Assembly (NCBI GenBank): GCA_964476505.1 | Contig: CAYZAW010000002.1 | Location: 1-64,000, forward strand | Direction: 5' to 3' | Source: CAYZAW01 sp964476505 | Lineage (GTDB): Bacteria; Bacillota; Clostridia; Christensenellales; CAG-138 | Length of the DNA stretch: 64,000 nt | Shown here: piece after piece, positions 35,227-43,258 of the stretch | How positions within the stretch are numbered: the stretch's first letter is position 1 | Layout: every line of letters begins with the position of its first letter | Notes under the pieces: model-generated | The model's input: only the letters and a program-made list of their open reading frames with translations | Databases searched by the model: none | Told to the model about the DNA's origin: nothing | Program-made: the position numbers and the translations under genes

Positions 35227-35877
35227 TCAGCTGTCTTTTTCCTGCTGCTCGCCGCCCATGGTATACCCCTCCATGGAGCCGGTCTTTTCCCAATAATCGA
35301 AACGCTTCATTACTTCGTCATAGGTTTTGCCGGAAATCTCGGGAAGCTCATCGCCCCACGCAGCACCCGCTTCTTTAAAGCCCTTTTCCACGGCGTTTTT
35401 CAGCATGGTGATCTTTCCAGTATCCCCGCCGGACAGGCTTACGGCCATATCCATGATGCGGGTGGCTACGGCGTTCACGCCGAACTCGCCGTCTTCGGCA
35501 ATGGCGCTTTGCGCTTGGATGGAAGCCGCCTCGGGGTTCTCCAGGCTGCTGATGATGCCTGCCATGGCGTCCTTCAGGCCGCTCTTAGCATTCATAATAG
35601 CGCTTGCCTGATCCCCAAACATCTGCGCAACCAGCCTTTGCAGGCTGTCATACCGCTGCTGGGTCATGGTATCCACCATTTTTGCCGCTTTGGCCTTTAG
35701 GTTTTCGTAACCAACGTCTTTTGTGCTTTCAGTCTTTTCAAACGAGTCCTGATCCTGCAGGGCAGCCGACACTGCATCCGTCTTGGATTCCGTGGCGGCG
35801 GGAGCGGCCTTTGCCGCTTGACCGGCAGACTGCGTATAGCCTTGGTAGCCGGTGTTGTTGATACTTTCGATGGACAT
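35227..35877 (-). CDS. conserved-looking protein of unknown function
   Basis: A 216-aa soluble protein with no signal peptide or membrane helix. The first 70 residues are low-complexity (Ala/Gln/Lys/Asp). The rest is predicted helical: KMVDTMTQQRYDSLQRLVAQMFG, NAKSGLKDAMAGIISSLENPEAASIQAQSAIA, FGVNAVATRIMDMAVSLSGGDTGKITMLKNAVEKGFKEAG, and a final ISGKTYDEVMKRFDYWEK segment. I believe similar proteins exist in motile Clostridia but cannot name a domain. AGAGG lies 8 bases before ATG 35877, which is preferred over GTG 35886. It is not part of an evident operon. Confidence 0.7.
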   Translation of the reverse strand: MSIESINNTGYQGYTQSAGQAAKAAPAATESKTDAVSAALQDQDSFEKTESTKDVGYENLKAKAAKMVDTMTQQRYDSLQRLVAQMFGDQASAIMNAKSGLKDAMAGIISSLENPEAASIQAQSAIAEDGEFGVNAVATRIMDMAVSLSGGDTGKITMLKNAVEKGFKEAGAAWGDELPEISGKTYDEVMKRFDYWEKTGSMEGYTMGGEQQEKDS

Positions 35878-35951
35878 CCTGTACACCTCTTTTTATTTTA
35901 TTTCCCCCGTTTATATGGTATCGGCGTTTTTCCCGATTAGTTAAGTGTTTT

Positions 35952-36088
35952 TATGGGGACGTTGTCCCCATACCCCCTACCAAGGGTCAATGACCCTTGG
36001 AACCCTTTCATCCGCCCATAATTATGGGCGGATAAATGGGATTTTTAAGGGATAACATCCCTTAAACGGGGTTTGGGGCAGCGCCCCA
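35952..36088. repeat. structured 3'-adjacent repeat, copy 3 (behind the flavodoxin gene)
   Basis: A longer version with five hairpins: TATGGGGACGTTGTCCCCAT, CCAAGGGTCAATGACCCTTG, ATCCGCCCATAATTATGGGC, TTAAGGGATAACATCCCTTA and GGGGCAGCGCCCC. The last two match the order and loops of copies 1 and 2, with the fourth stem changed on both sides. It ends 11 bases from the flavodoxin stop codon. Confidence 0.7.
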
Positions 36089-36099
36089 ACATATATGCT

Positions 36100-36600
36100 T
36101 TATCGAACTGCCCAGTCGAGTACGGCCTTGAGATGTTCTTCGGACACACGGCTACCGCCGTGCTGCATCAGCTCCATAACGTCGTCTTCCTCGGGAGTCC
36201 TGTCCGGCTTCTGGGAAAGCTGTTTTGCCACGGTGCGGGACATCGTGCTCATCATCAAGCGATATACGCCGGTCAGCTTACTGATTTCCAGCCCGCCGGG
36301 AAGATAGAACACCGGAATATTGCCAAGCGCAAACCGTTCGCTGACATCTTTTGCCTGTTTTCCGCCGTCGTCCGCCATGCCAACCGCGCACACGCCTTCG
36401 ATGGCGTAGCGCTTTTGTGCCTTTTTCAGCCCTTTTACGCTGCCGGCCATCATCCAGCCCATAAACAGCACCGGAGTATTCTGCTCCAGCTTGGCTGCCG
36501 CTTCTTTTTGCGTATATGCGGGGCAGCCGGTTTTTTCGGAGAGCAGCTGCGCATAGGCTGCCGTATGCCCCGTATTGGATTCGTAAACGATTGCTTTCAT
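36100..36600 (-). CDS. flavodoxin-fold protein
   Basis: A 166-aa protein with the FMN phosphate-binding signature of flavodoxins (VYESNTGHTAAYA at the N-terminus; T/S-x-T-G-x-T) and a central strand-loop LFMGWMMAGSVKGL in the position of the isoalloxazine loop. The PVFYLPGGLEISKLTGVYRLMM stretch resembles flavodoxin-like electron carriers or protoporphyrinogen-oxidase-like (HemG) proteins. The start at 36600 has GGAGG 7 bases upstream; the longer open frame lacks one. The redox partner is unknown. Confidence 0.75.
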   Translation of the reverse strand: MKAIVYESNTGHTAAYAQLLSEKTGCPAYTQKEAAAKLEQNTPVLFMGWMMAGSVKGLKKAQKRYAIEGVCAVGMADDGGKQAKDVSERFALGNIPVFYLPGGLEISKLTGVYRLMMSTMSRTVAKQLSQKPDRTPEEDDVMELMQHGGSRVSEEHLKAVLDWAVR

Positions 36601-36694
36601 ATTGTGTTCCTCCCACAACTGTTGATGTATGTATGATACCACAAATACTCTGTTAACAATCGGTAAATTCGTTATTGATACCCATGTCCCGTGA

Positions 36695-36724
36695 TTTACT
36701 TCTTTTATGGGCGTGTATTATACT
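36695..36724 (+). promoter_or_regulatory. promoter of the CAP-domain gene
   Basis: TTTACT (36695-36700), an 18-bp spacer and TATACT (36719-36724), 103 bp before the ATG. Confidence 0.65.
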
Positions 36725-36826
36725 AAGCATGGGAAGAGGCGCACGGCGGCCCGCCACGCTTTATTGGGCGGCTTGCGTTTCCGATACAGTATCTGTTACC
36801 GATCAACATCAACAGGAGGCCAAGTT

Positions 36827-38290
36827 ATGAAAAAAACCGTTCGTTTGCTTACATTGGCAATGGCGCTTATGCTGGCGCTTTCCCTCTGCCTGCCCGTACT
36901 GGCGGAAAACACCCTGACGGCTGCAGCAGCGCCTGTGAAGGTTACGCTTCGCGCTGTGCGGGAGGGCTACACAAAAAAGATCGCCAAGGATATCGTGATC
37001 GAAGCACTGCCCGGCGCGCCGATCGTATTTACGCCGCGCAGCGTAAAGGGCTATACGTTCTCGCAGATAGTCAATCCTGCCACTAACGCCGCAGTGGATC
37101 TGGCAACCTACACAGCGCCCGCCACTGACGCAATGCTGTACGCCAGCTATTTAAAGAACCAAAAGCTGACGATCAAATATGTGTATAAGGCAGGCAGTAA
37201 GCTAAAGAATGCCACAAAAGCCACCACCATGACACTTTCTCCCGGGCAGTCCTACACCGTAACACCTAAGGAGATCAAGGGCTACACGTTCTTGGAGATC
37301 GACGATCCCAATAAAGGCGTTGCTCCCAAAACAGGCTCTACCGTTACGGTATACTACGGCAAGAACGTAACGGCTACCGTAAAGTTCGTACTGGACGGGA
37401 AAAAGAAAAAGTCCCTTGCCGCTTCTCAAAAGCTCTCGGGGCTTTCCGGCCAAGCCTATGATGTTAACAGCGTGCTTCCCGCACTAACGGGCTATCAGGT
37501 ATCCTCCGTCAGCGACCCCAACAAGGGCGTGTTCGGTACAAAAAACCATACCATTACCGTTAAATACACTGCCGTTACGGGCGCTTCCGCAACAACGCCT
37601 GTTACACCCGCTGTGCCGGCTGATAAATACGGCAAAACGATCATTGTAACCGGGTACATCATCAGCGCAGAAACCGGCGCAGTGCTTGGCACGTCTACCG
37701 GTTACGCCGCAGTTGGCGTACCCACGGCGCTGCCCGTTCCCACTTTAGACGGCTTGATGGTAGAAAAAATCACCATCAACGGTGCCGACCTGCCTACCAG
37801 CAGCAGCACCTACACCCCCGTAGGCGATACGGATATCATTTGGTATGTGCGTTCCACCGCATCAAAGATAGACACCAACAACATCGGGTTTGACCGTACC
37901 GACTATCCGCAGGTGGAAACCTCCTCGGATGCCGCATACCTGCTGGAAGCCATCAATGCACAGCGCGCCTATGCCGGACTCCCGGCGCTCACCATCGATA
38001 AAACGCTGAACTGGTGCGCCTCCGTTCGTGCGCAGGAAAGTGCGATCTCCTATGAGCATACCCGTCCGGACGGCCGCTCCTGCTTTACCGTGCATCCGCT
38101 GTTAAAGGGCGAGAACTTAGGCAGAATCAACGGTGTTGGCAACGCAGCCACGGATTACCTGATGCAATTGTGGATGGCCTCTACCACGCACCGCGCAAAC
38201 ATACTGTCCAGCAACTTTAAAACCGTTGGCCTGTACGTTTATTACGCCTCGGACGGCAATACCTATTGGGCACAGGCATTCGGCTACTAA
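36827..38290 (+). CDS. secreted CAP/SCP-domain protein with MucBP-like repeats
   Basis: A 487-aa secreted protein. The signal peptide (MKKTVRLLTLAMALMLALSLCLPVLA) is cleaved after about residue 26. Four beta-rich modules follow, residues about 30-345; two carry the KYVYKAGSKL...GYTFLEIDDPNKG and KFVLDGKKKK...GYQVSSVSDPNKG patterns typical of MucBP/cell-wall repeats. The C-terminal CAP domain (about 365-487) has LLEAINAQRAYAGLPAL, RAQESAISYEHTRPDG, ENLGR, STTHRANILSSNFKTVGLYVYY and WAQAFGY. The His and Glu typical of the CAP cavity are present. There is no LPxTG sorting motif. AGGAGG precedes the ATG at 36827. Confidence 0.85.
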   Translation: MKKTVRLLTLAMALMLALSLCLPVLAENTLTAAAAPVKVTLRAVREGYTKKIAKDIVIEALPGAPIVFTPRSVKGYTFSQIVNPATNAAVDLATYTAPATDAMLYASYLKNQKLTIKYVYKAGSKLKNATKATTMTLSPGQSYTVTPKEIKGYTFLEIDDPNKGVAPKTGSTVTVYYGKNVTATVKFVLDGKKKKSLAASQKLSGLSGQAYDVNSVLPALTGYQVSSVSDPNKGVFGTKNHTITVKYTAVTGASATTPVTPAVPADKYGKTIIVTGYIISAETGAVLGTSTGYAAVGVPTALPVPTLDGLMVEKITINGADLPTSSSTYTPVGDTDIIWYVRSTASKIDTNNIGFDRTDYPQVETSSDAAYLLEAINAQRAYAGLPALTIDKTLNWCASVRAQESAISYEHTRPDGRSCFTVHPLLKGENLGRINGVGNAATDYLMQLWMASTTHRANILSSNFKTVGLYVYYASDGNTYWAQAFGY

Positions 38291-38367
38291 AGGAGTAAAA
38301 GGTGACGCGCAATAGGTGCATTGCCGCGATAGCGGAAGGGTGTCGTCACTTTTACGGATTGATATGT

Positions 38368-38400
38368 AAAGGGCAAGGCTGAAAACGCCTTGCCCTTTTT
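38368..38400. terminator. intrinsic terminator between the CAP gene and potD
   Basis: AAAGGGCAAGGC and GCCTTGCCCTTT form a perfect stem followed by T on the plus strand. The genes on either side converge here. Confidence 0.88.
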
Positions 38401-38458
38401 GTGTTGTGTCGTTAGAGTATTATGCAACGATACCCTGACACGCCGGAGGCAATAACTA

Positions 38459-39496
38459 TTACGCTGCCTTGATGTGATTCCACGCGGCGTTGTACACCTC
38501 GATGAAATCTCCAAGATCGTGGAATATCTCACAGCGATCCAGCACCTCCTGTGGGGGATTGTAGGTTTCGTCCGCAAGCATTTCCGGGTCTAACAGGGCA
38601 AGCGCGGCGGCATTGGGGGTGGAGTAACCGATGTATTCCGTATTGGCTTTTGCCACCTCCGGATCGCACAGGAAATTGATGAACGCCTCTGCCTCGGCAG
38701 TGTGCTGGCTGGTTTTGGGAATGATCACGTTATCGAACCAAACGTTGCTGCCCTCAACAGGCACGGCATAAGCAAGATCCGGGTTTTCCTCCATGCACCA
38801 AACGGCATCGCCGGAGTATACCACGGCAAGCGCAGCGTTGCCCGCGATCATGCTGCTTTTAATGGGATCGTCCAGATACGCCTGCACAATGGGCTTCTGC
38901 GCAATGAGCGCGTCCTGCGCGGCCTGAATATGCGCTTCCTCGCGGGTGTTGATGGAATACCCCAGCTTCTTTAGGGTAATACCGATGGTATCGCGGATGC
39001 TGTCGTACATCAAGATCTGATCCGCGTACTTCTCATCCCAAAGCACGTTCCAGCTGGTAACAGGCTCCGTCACCATTTTGGTGTTGTACAAAATGCCCAC
39101 CACGCCCCACATATACGGCACGGAATAGGTGTTGCCCGGATCGAAGGACAGATCCATAAAGCGGGAGTCGATATTCTTGATGTTGGGGATATTGGCCTTG
39201 TTCAGGGGATGCAACATATCCTCCGCCACCAGCTTCTCGATGATGTAATCCGAGGGGAAGCACAGGTCATAGATGCAGTCCGGTGCGGACAGCTTAATGA
39301 GCATTTCCTCATTGCTGGCCATGTTGGTGTAGTTGATGCGGATGTTGGGGTTTTCGTCCTCAAACTGGGTAATGAGCTCTTCGTCGATATAGTCGCCCCA
39401 GTTGAGTACGTTGAGCGTTACCGTATTGCTGCCGCCGCAGCCGGTAAGCGCCGCCAGCGCCAGAACAAGCGCCAATGCCAGTGCCAGTTTCTTCAT
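38459..39496 (-). CDS. potD: spermidine/putrescine-binding lipoprotein
   Basis: A 345-aa substrate-binding lipoprotein with signal MKKLALALALVLALAALTGC, where the Cys is the lipid anchor (lipobox A-L-T-G-C). The mature protein has the PotD-type LNVLNWGDYIDEELITQFEDENPNI start, the SDYIIEKL loop and WGVVGILYNTK, plus MEENPDLAYAVPVEGSNVWFD. It delivers polyamines to the PotABC transporter. A GGAGG lies 8 bases before the ATG at 39496; upstream frame is not used. It is the last gene of potABCD. Confidence 0.92.
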   Translation of the reverse strand: MKKLALALALVLALAALTGCGGSNTVTLNVLNWGDYIDEELITQFEDENPNIRINYTNMASNEEMLIKLSAPDCIYDLCFPSDYIIEKLVAEDMLHPLNKANIPNIKNIDSRFMDLSFDPGNTYSVPYMWGVVGILYNTKMVTEPVTSWNVLWDEKYADQILMYDSIRDTIGITLKKLGYSINTREEAHIQAAQDALIAQKPIVQAYLDDPIKSSMIAGNAALAVVYSGDAVWCMEENPDLAYAVPVEGSNVWFDNVIIPKTSQHTAEAEAFINFLCDPEVAKANTEYIGYSTPNAAALALLDPEMLADETYNPPQEVLDRCEIFHDLGDFIEVYNAAWNHIKAA

Positions 39497-39533
39497 GTTG
39501 TTTTCCTCCCGGTTAGAATTTTTAATAGTATCG

Positions 39534-40355
39534 TTACGCGGATTTACGCGCAACCTTCTTTCTCTGCTCCGCGTCTGCCTTCTCCTGCTTGATGGATTTT
39601 AAATTCACCACCAACAGCAGCGTCACCACCGCTACGAACATAATGGTAGACAGCGCGTTGATCTTGGGGTTGATGCCTCGCCTTGCAATGCCGTAAATAT
39701 AGATGGAGAGGTTCTCCACCCCCTGCGTAGTGAAGTAAGACACCACAAAATCGTCCAGCGAAAGCGTAAAGGCCAGTATAAAGCCGGACACCACGCCCGG
39801 CATGATATCCGGGATGACCACCTTTCTAAGTGCCATCATGGGCGTACAGCCCAAGTCCAGCGCAGCCTCGTACAGCTGGTTGGAGCTTTGCCTGAGCCTT
39901 GGCATCACGGAAAATATCACATACGGGATATTAAAGGTGATGTGCGCGATCAATAGCCGCGTGTAGCCGTCCTTCAGGGCGATAAAGGCAAATATCATCA
40001 TCAGCGAGATACCCGTTACCAAGTCCGGATTGACCACCGGCAGCTGGCTGATGTTTTCGATGACACGCCGGGTGCCCTTTTTCATGGCGTGCATGCCAAT
40101 GGCGGCAAAGGTGCCGATCACCGTTGCGATCAACGCGGAGAGCACCGCCACCGTTAGGGTGATCACAAGCGCGTCCATCACCTTGCCGTCCCGGAAGAGT
40201 GCCTCGTACCATTTCAGGCTGAAGCCCGTCCAGTTGCCCATGGTTTTGGAGGAATTGAAGGAGTACACGATCAGCACCGCAATGGGCGCGTACAAAAACA
40301 GCAGCATCAGCCCCAAATACGTGCCTTTAAAGAAGGAACGAAGCCGTTTTACCAT
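39534..40355 (-). CDS. potC: polyamine ABC transporter permease
   Basis: A 273-aa inner-membrane permease with six helices (LGLMLLFLYAPIAVLIVYSF first). The EAA-loop with the coupling helix is EAALDLGCTPMMALRKVVIPDIMPGVVSGF. The tail ends in a Lys/Arg-rich stretch. GGAGGG lies before the ATG at 40355; earlier codons are not expected to be used. It overlaps the potB stop by 7 bases, so the two subunits are translationally coupled. Confidence 0.92.
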   Translation of the reverse strand: MVKRLRSFFKGTYLGLMLLFLYAPIAVLIVYSFNSSKTMGNWTGFSLKWYEALFRDGKVMDALVITLTVAVLSALIATVIGTFAAIGMHAMKKGTRRVIENISQLPVVNPDLVTGISLMMIFAFIALKDGYTRLLIAHITFNIPYVIFSVMPRLRQSSNQLYEAALDLGCTPMMALRKVVIPDIMPGVVSGFILAFTLSLDDFVVSYFTTQGVENLSIYIYGIARRGINPKINALSTIMFVAVVTLLLVVNLKSIKQEKADAEQRKKVARKSA

Positions 40356-41167
40356 AATTTCGCACCCTCCTTCCCAGTTGTGCCTTCCGCCCGGCGCATG
40401 ATCGCCATGCTGATGAGCACCAGTATCAGTAGTATAAAGGACAATGCGGAACCGGAGCTCCAATCCTGCATCAGCAGGAACTGGTTCTCGATAAGATCGC
40501 CGTACATCATGAATTTACCGCCGCCCAACAGCCGGGAGATGGCAAACGTGGTGATGGCGGGAATGAACACCATGGTGATACCGGAAATCACGCCCGGCAT
40601 GGAAAGCGGCAGCACCACCTTAAAGAAGGTTTGAAAGCCGTTTGCGCCAAGGTCATGCGCGGCCTCGGTATGCGCACGGTCCAGCTTGGACAATACTGTG
40701 TAGATGGGCAGTATCATGAAGGGCAAAAAGTTATACACCATACCCAGCATCACCGCACCCTCCGTATACAGGAAGGACTGGCTGGGAAGGCCGATGAGCC
40801 CCAAGAGGTTGTTTAAAATACCGTTGCTGTCCAATATCACCTGCCACGCATAGGTGCGCAGGAGGAAGTTCATCCACATAGGCACGATGAACAGCACGGA
40901 GACGATGGACGCCGTGCTTTTTTTCATGTTAGACAGCATATAGGCGATTGGGTAGCCCAACAGCAAACACACCAGCGTTGCCCGAAACGCCATCCATACA
41001 GAGCGCAAAAGCACCTGCATGTACAGCGGGTCGAACACACCTGTCAGATTCTCCAGCGTAAAGCCGCCATCCTTCGTGACCGCATAGTACACGATGAGCA
41101 GCATGGGAGAGAAGATAAATATCAGCATCCATACCACATACGGGTAGGCAAATACCGTGCGCCTCAT
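40349..41167 (-). CDS. potB: polyamine ABC transporter permease
   Basis: A 272-aa permease with six helices, paired with PotC. The EAA loop is TEAAHDLGANGFQTFFKVVLPLSMPGVISGI. It begins with an ATGA overlap at the end of potA (41164-41167), a sign of tight stoichiometric coupling. Confidence 0.92.
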   Translation of the reverse strand: MRRTVFAYPYVVWMLIFIFSPMLLIVYYAVTKDGGFTLENLTGVFDPLYMQVLLRSVWMAFRATLVCLLLGYPIAYMLSNMKKSTASIVSVLFIVPMWMNFLLRTYAWQVILDSNGILNNLLGLIGLPSQSFLYTEGAVMLGMVYNFLPFMILPIYTVLSKLDRAHTEAAHDLGANGFQTFFKVVLPLSMPGVISGITMVFIPAITTFAISRLLGGGKFMMYGDLIENQFLLMQDWSSGSALSFILLILVLISMAIMRRAEGTTGKEGAKLW

Positions 41168-42228
41168 GAGGCTTTATCCTCCGCGTGCATGATGTGGATG
41201 GCATCCGGCAATATCTCCACGCCAACGGTTTCGCCCACGTCCACAAAGTCCGTGGTGTGCACCGTCCAAAGGTAATCGTCCTGCGCCTGCACGCGAATTT
41301 CGTAATGCACGCCCATGAACAGCACGCTTTTTACCACGCCCACCAAGCCGTTTTCCTTGACACTGCCTGCGGGAATGATATCTACATCCTCAGGCCGCAC
41401 CACTACCTCTACGGGTACGTTTTCGCCAAAGCCCTTGTCCACGCAGGTGTATTCCCTGCCGCCGAAGGCCACGCGGAAGTCCTTTAGCATGGTGCCGTCA
41501 ATGATGTTGCTTTCGCCGATAAAATCTGCCACGAACGCGTTTTTCGGCTCGTTATAGATATCCTGCGGGGTACCGATCTGCTGGATCACGCCCTCCTTCA
41601 TGACCACGATGGTGTCGCTCATGGTGAGCGCCTCCTCTTGATCGTGGGTGACGTAAATAAAGGTGATGCCCAGCTTTTGCTGCATCTTTTTCAATTCTAC
41701 CTGCATGTTTTTACGAAGCTGCAAGTCCAGCGCGCCAAGCGGTTCGTCCAACAGCAGCACCTCAGGCTCGTTGACCAGCGCTCTGGCGATCGCCACACGC
41801 TGCTGCTGCCCGCCGGAAAGCTCCTCGATCCAACGCTTGCCATAGCCCTTTAAATTGACCAACGTAAGCATTTCGTTTACCTTGGCTTCGATCTCGGCCT
41901 TGGACTTTTTCTTGAGCTTGAGGCCGAAGGCTACGTTATCGAACACGTTCAAATGCGGAAACAACGCGTATTTTTGGAATACGGTGTTGACCCTGCGCTT
42001 GTAGGGAGGAATCTGCGCCACATCCACGCCGTCCATCAGCACCTTGCCGGAGGAAGGCATCACAAACCCCGCAATGATGCGAAGCATGGTGGTTTTTCCG
42101 CAGCCGGAGGGGCCTAGCAGCGTTAAAAACTCTCCGTCCTTGATGTATAAATTCACATGCGCCAGCGCCGCGTCTCCCTCGTAATCCTTGGAAACGTCAA
42201 ACAACTCTATCAAATGCTTATCGCCCAT
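41164..42228 (-). CDS. potA: polyamine ABC transporter ATPase
   Basis: A 354-aa ATPase. Walker A is LGPSGCGKTTMLR, the Q-loop region is VFQKYALFPHLNV, the ABC signature is ELSGGQQQRVAIARAL and Walker B is VLLLDEPLGALD, with H-loop THDQEEAL. The C-terminal TOBE-type domain is typical of PotA. The frame runs 50 codons upstream but GGAGG lies 8 bases before ATG 42228. Its start is 14 bases after the stop of the XRE-cupin regulator gene. Confidence 0.95.
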   Translation of the reverse strand: MGDKHLIELFDVSKDYEGDAALAHVNLYIKDGEFLTLLGPSGCGKTTMLRIIAGFVMPSSGKVLMDGVDVAQIPPYKRRVNTVFQKYALFPHLNVFDNVAFGLKLKKKSKAEIEAKVNEMLTLVNLKGYGKRWIEELSGGQQQRVAIARALVNEPEVLLLDEPLGALDLQLRKNMQVELKKMQQKLGITFIYVTHDQEEALTMSDTIVVMKEGVIQQIGTPQDIYNEPKNAFVADFIGESNIIDGTMLKDFRVAFGGREYTCVDKGFGENVPVEVVVRPEDVDIIPAGSVKENGLVGVVKSVLFMGVHYEIRVQAQDDYLWTVHTTDFVDVGETVGVEILPDAIHIMHAEDKAS

Positions 42229-42242
42229 GGAATGTTCCTCCG

Positions 42243-42782
42243 TTAAAAGCTTGGGGGCGTGGAGACCCAAAGTACCTTCGCCTCCGTTTTGCCCTTGTTT
42301 TTGATATAATGCACGTCGTTGGGGCGGATGTAAAAGCTTTCGCCCTTTTTTACCCGCAGTTTTCGCTCGCCCAGCCACAGCTCGATACTGCCGGTTAGCA
42401 CAAAGCCGAATTCCTCTCCCTCATGGGGATCGTCCTCATAGCTTTTGCCGCCGGGCGCAAGCCGGATGAGGATGGGCTCCAGCGCGTTTTTCTGCGCGTT
42501 GGGAATGAGCCAAGTCACCTCGTTTTGAAGCTCTGCGTCTTCCTTTACGAACACGTCCTCCGGGCCGTACACAAGCGTTTCCTCCGGTTTTTCGGAGAAG
42601 AAGGAGGCGGGGTCGCTCCCCAGCGCCTCTAAAATATCCATCAGCGTTGCGATAGAAGGAGAGGTCAGGTCGTTTTCCAGCTGGGAGATAAAGCCCTTGG
42701 AAAGCTCCGTCCGCGCGGCCAGCTCCTCCTGCGTTAGCTTCAGCTTTAGCCGCATCCGCTTGATTTTTTCACCGATCTCCAC
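42243..42782 (-). CDS. XRE-family regulator with cupin domain (PuuR-like)
   Basis: A 179-aa transcription factor. The N-terminal helix-turn-helix (IKRMRLKLKLTQEELAARTELSKGFISQLENDLTSPSIATL) is followed by a C-terminal cupin (HEGEEFGFVLTGSIELWLGERKLRVKKGESFYIRPNDVHYIKN) that should bind a small ligand. PuuR-type proteins sense polyamines, which fits its place as first gene of the potABCD operon. The best start is GTG 42782, with AAGGAG 5 bases upstream, rather than the more upstream codons. The upstream DNA carries CTAAAC palindromes, suggesting autoregulation. Confidence 0.88.
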   Translation of the reverse strand: MEIGEKIKRMRLKLKLTQEELAARTELSKGFISQLENDLTSPSIATLMDILEALGSDPASFFSEKPEETLVYGPEDVFVKEDAELQNEVTWLIPNAQKNALEPILIRLAPGGKSYEDDPHEGEEFGFVLTGSIELWLGERKLRVKKGESFYIRPNDVHYIKNKGKTEAKVLWVSTPPSF

Positions 42783-42804
42783 GCCTGCTCCTTTCTCACA
42801 CATC

Positions 42805-42869
42805 CTAAACAAAAAGTTTAGTGCTGCTACCCTTGCACATTCTAAACTTGAAGTTTAGTTTTCCTAAAC
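42805..42869. promoter_or_regulatory. pair of CTAAAC-n5-GTTTAG operators plus a half site
   Basis: Two perfect inverted repeats, CTAAACAAAAAGTTTAG (42805-42821) and CTAAACTTGAAGTTTAG (42842-42858), are 37 bp apart, and a lone CTAAAC is at 42864-42869. They lie 23-88 bp upstream of the regulator start. This layout suggests binding sites for the XRE-cupin regulator of the pot operon. Confidence 0.75.
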
Positions 42870-42972
42870 ACAAACAGATACATTTAAACATAAGCCCATG
42901 CGCTTGTCAACAGGTATTCTCGCGTAAAACGACATAAAATTCTCGCGCAAAAATGATAATGAAGGAAGACGG

Positions 42973-43085
42973 ACAATCCCCACCGCCTGCAGCGGAGCCC
43001 CTTTGCCTAAGGGGTCTCTTGGTTGCTACGAAAAAGCCTCCTTTGGCAAAGGAGATGGCACGGTGAAGCCGTGACGGAGGATTGT
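42973..43085. mobile_element. MITE-like palindromic repeat
   Basis: ACAATCC at the left end and GGATTGT at the right end are inverted, enclosing 113 bp with three internal hairpins (CCCCTTTGCCTAAGGGG, CTCCTTTGGCAAAGGAG, CACGGTGAAGCCGTG). It has no coding capacity. I recognise this as a widespread Clostridia intergenic element. A further hairpin, GGGTCGCCC...GGGCGACCC, lies at 43096-43116. The rest of the 42870-43258 gap holds only these repeats. Confidence 0.72.
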
Positions 43086-43132
43086 TGCTTTTTGCGGGTC
43101 GCCCACTGGGCGACCCCTACAAACGAATATAA

Positions 43133-43184
43133 AACAAAAAACGTTACAGGAACGGCAATATCTGCTATCCAGTAACGTTTTGTT
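43133..43184. repeat. long hairpin near the glnQ-like gene
   Basis: AACAAAAAACGTTAC at the left pairs with GTAACGTTTTGTT at the right. The sequence GTTACAGGAACG also occurs at 55632-55643, inside another hairpin, so the two may be related. It might act as a terminator for the amino-acid transporter on the minus strand. Confidence 0.5.
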
Positions 43185-43254
43185 GAAAGTTTTTTGGAGT
43201 TCTTAGAACCTTTTTTACAAAAAAGGTTCTAAGCCGTGCCCCGCCGGAGGCACG
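43185..43254 (-). repeat. hairpin repeat, family B copy 2 (behind the amino-acid ABC genes)
   Basis: Read on the minus strand it begins just after the ATPase stop codon with GTGCCTCCGGCGG, then a TTAGAACCTTTTTTGTAAAA hairpin, then CTAAGAACTCCAAAAAACTTT. It aligns with copy 1 at 24561-24615 through the shared TGCCTCCGGCGG, TTTGTAAA and CTAAGAAC blocks. Confidence 0.65.
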
Positions 43255-43258
43255 TACC

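Noticed and set aside
43096..43116. GGGTCGCCC hairpin as an attachment site or terminator
   Set aside because: There is no T-tract, integrase or direct repeat nearby. It is more likely part of the neighbouring repeat cluster.
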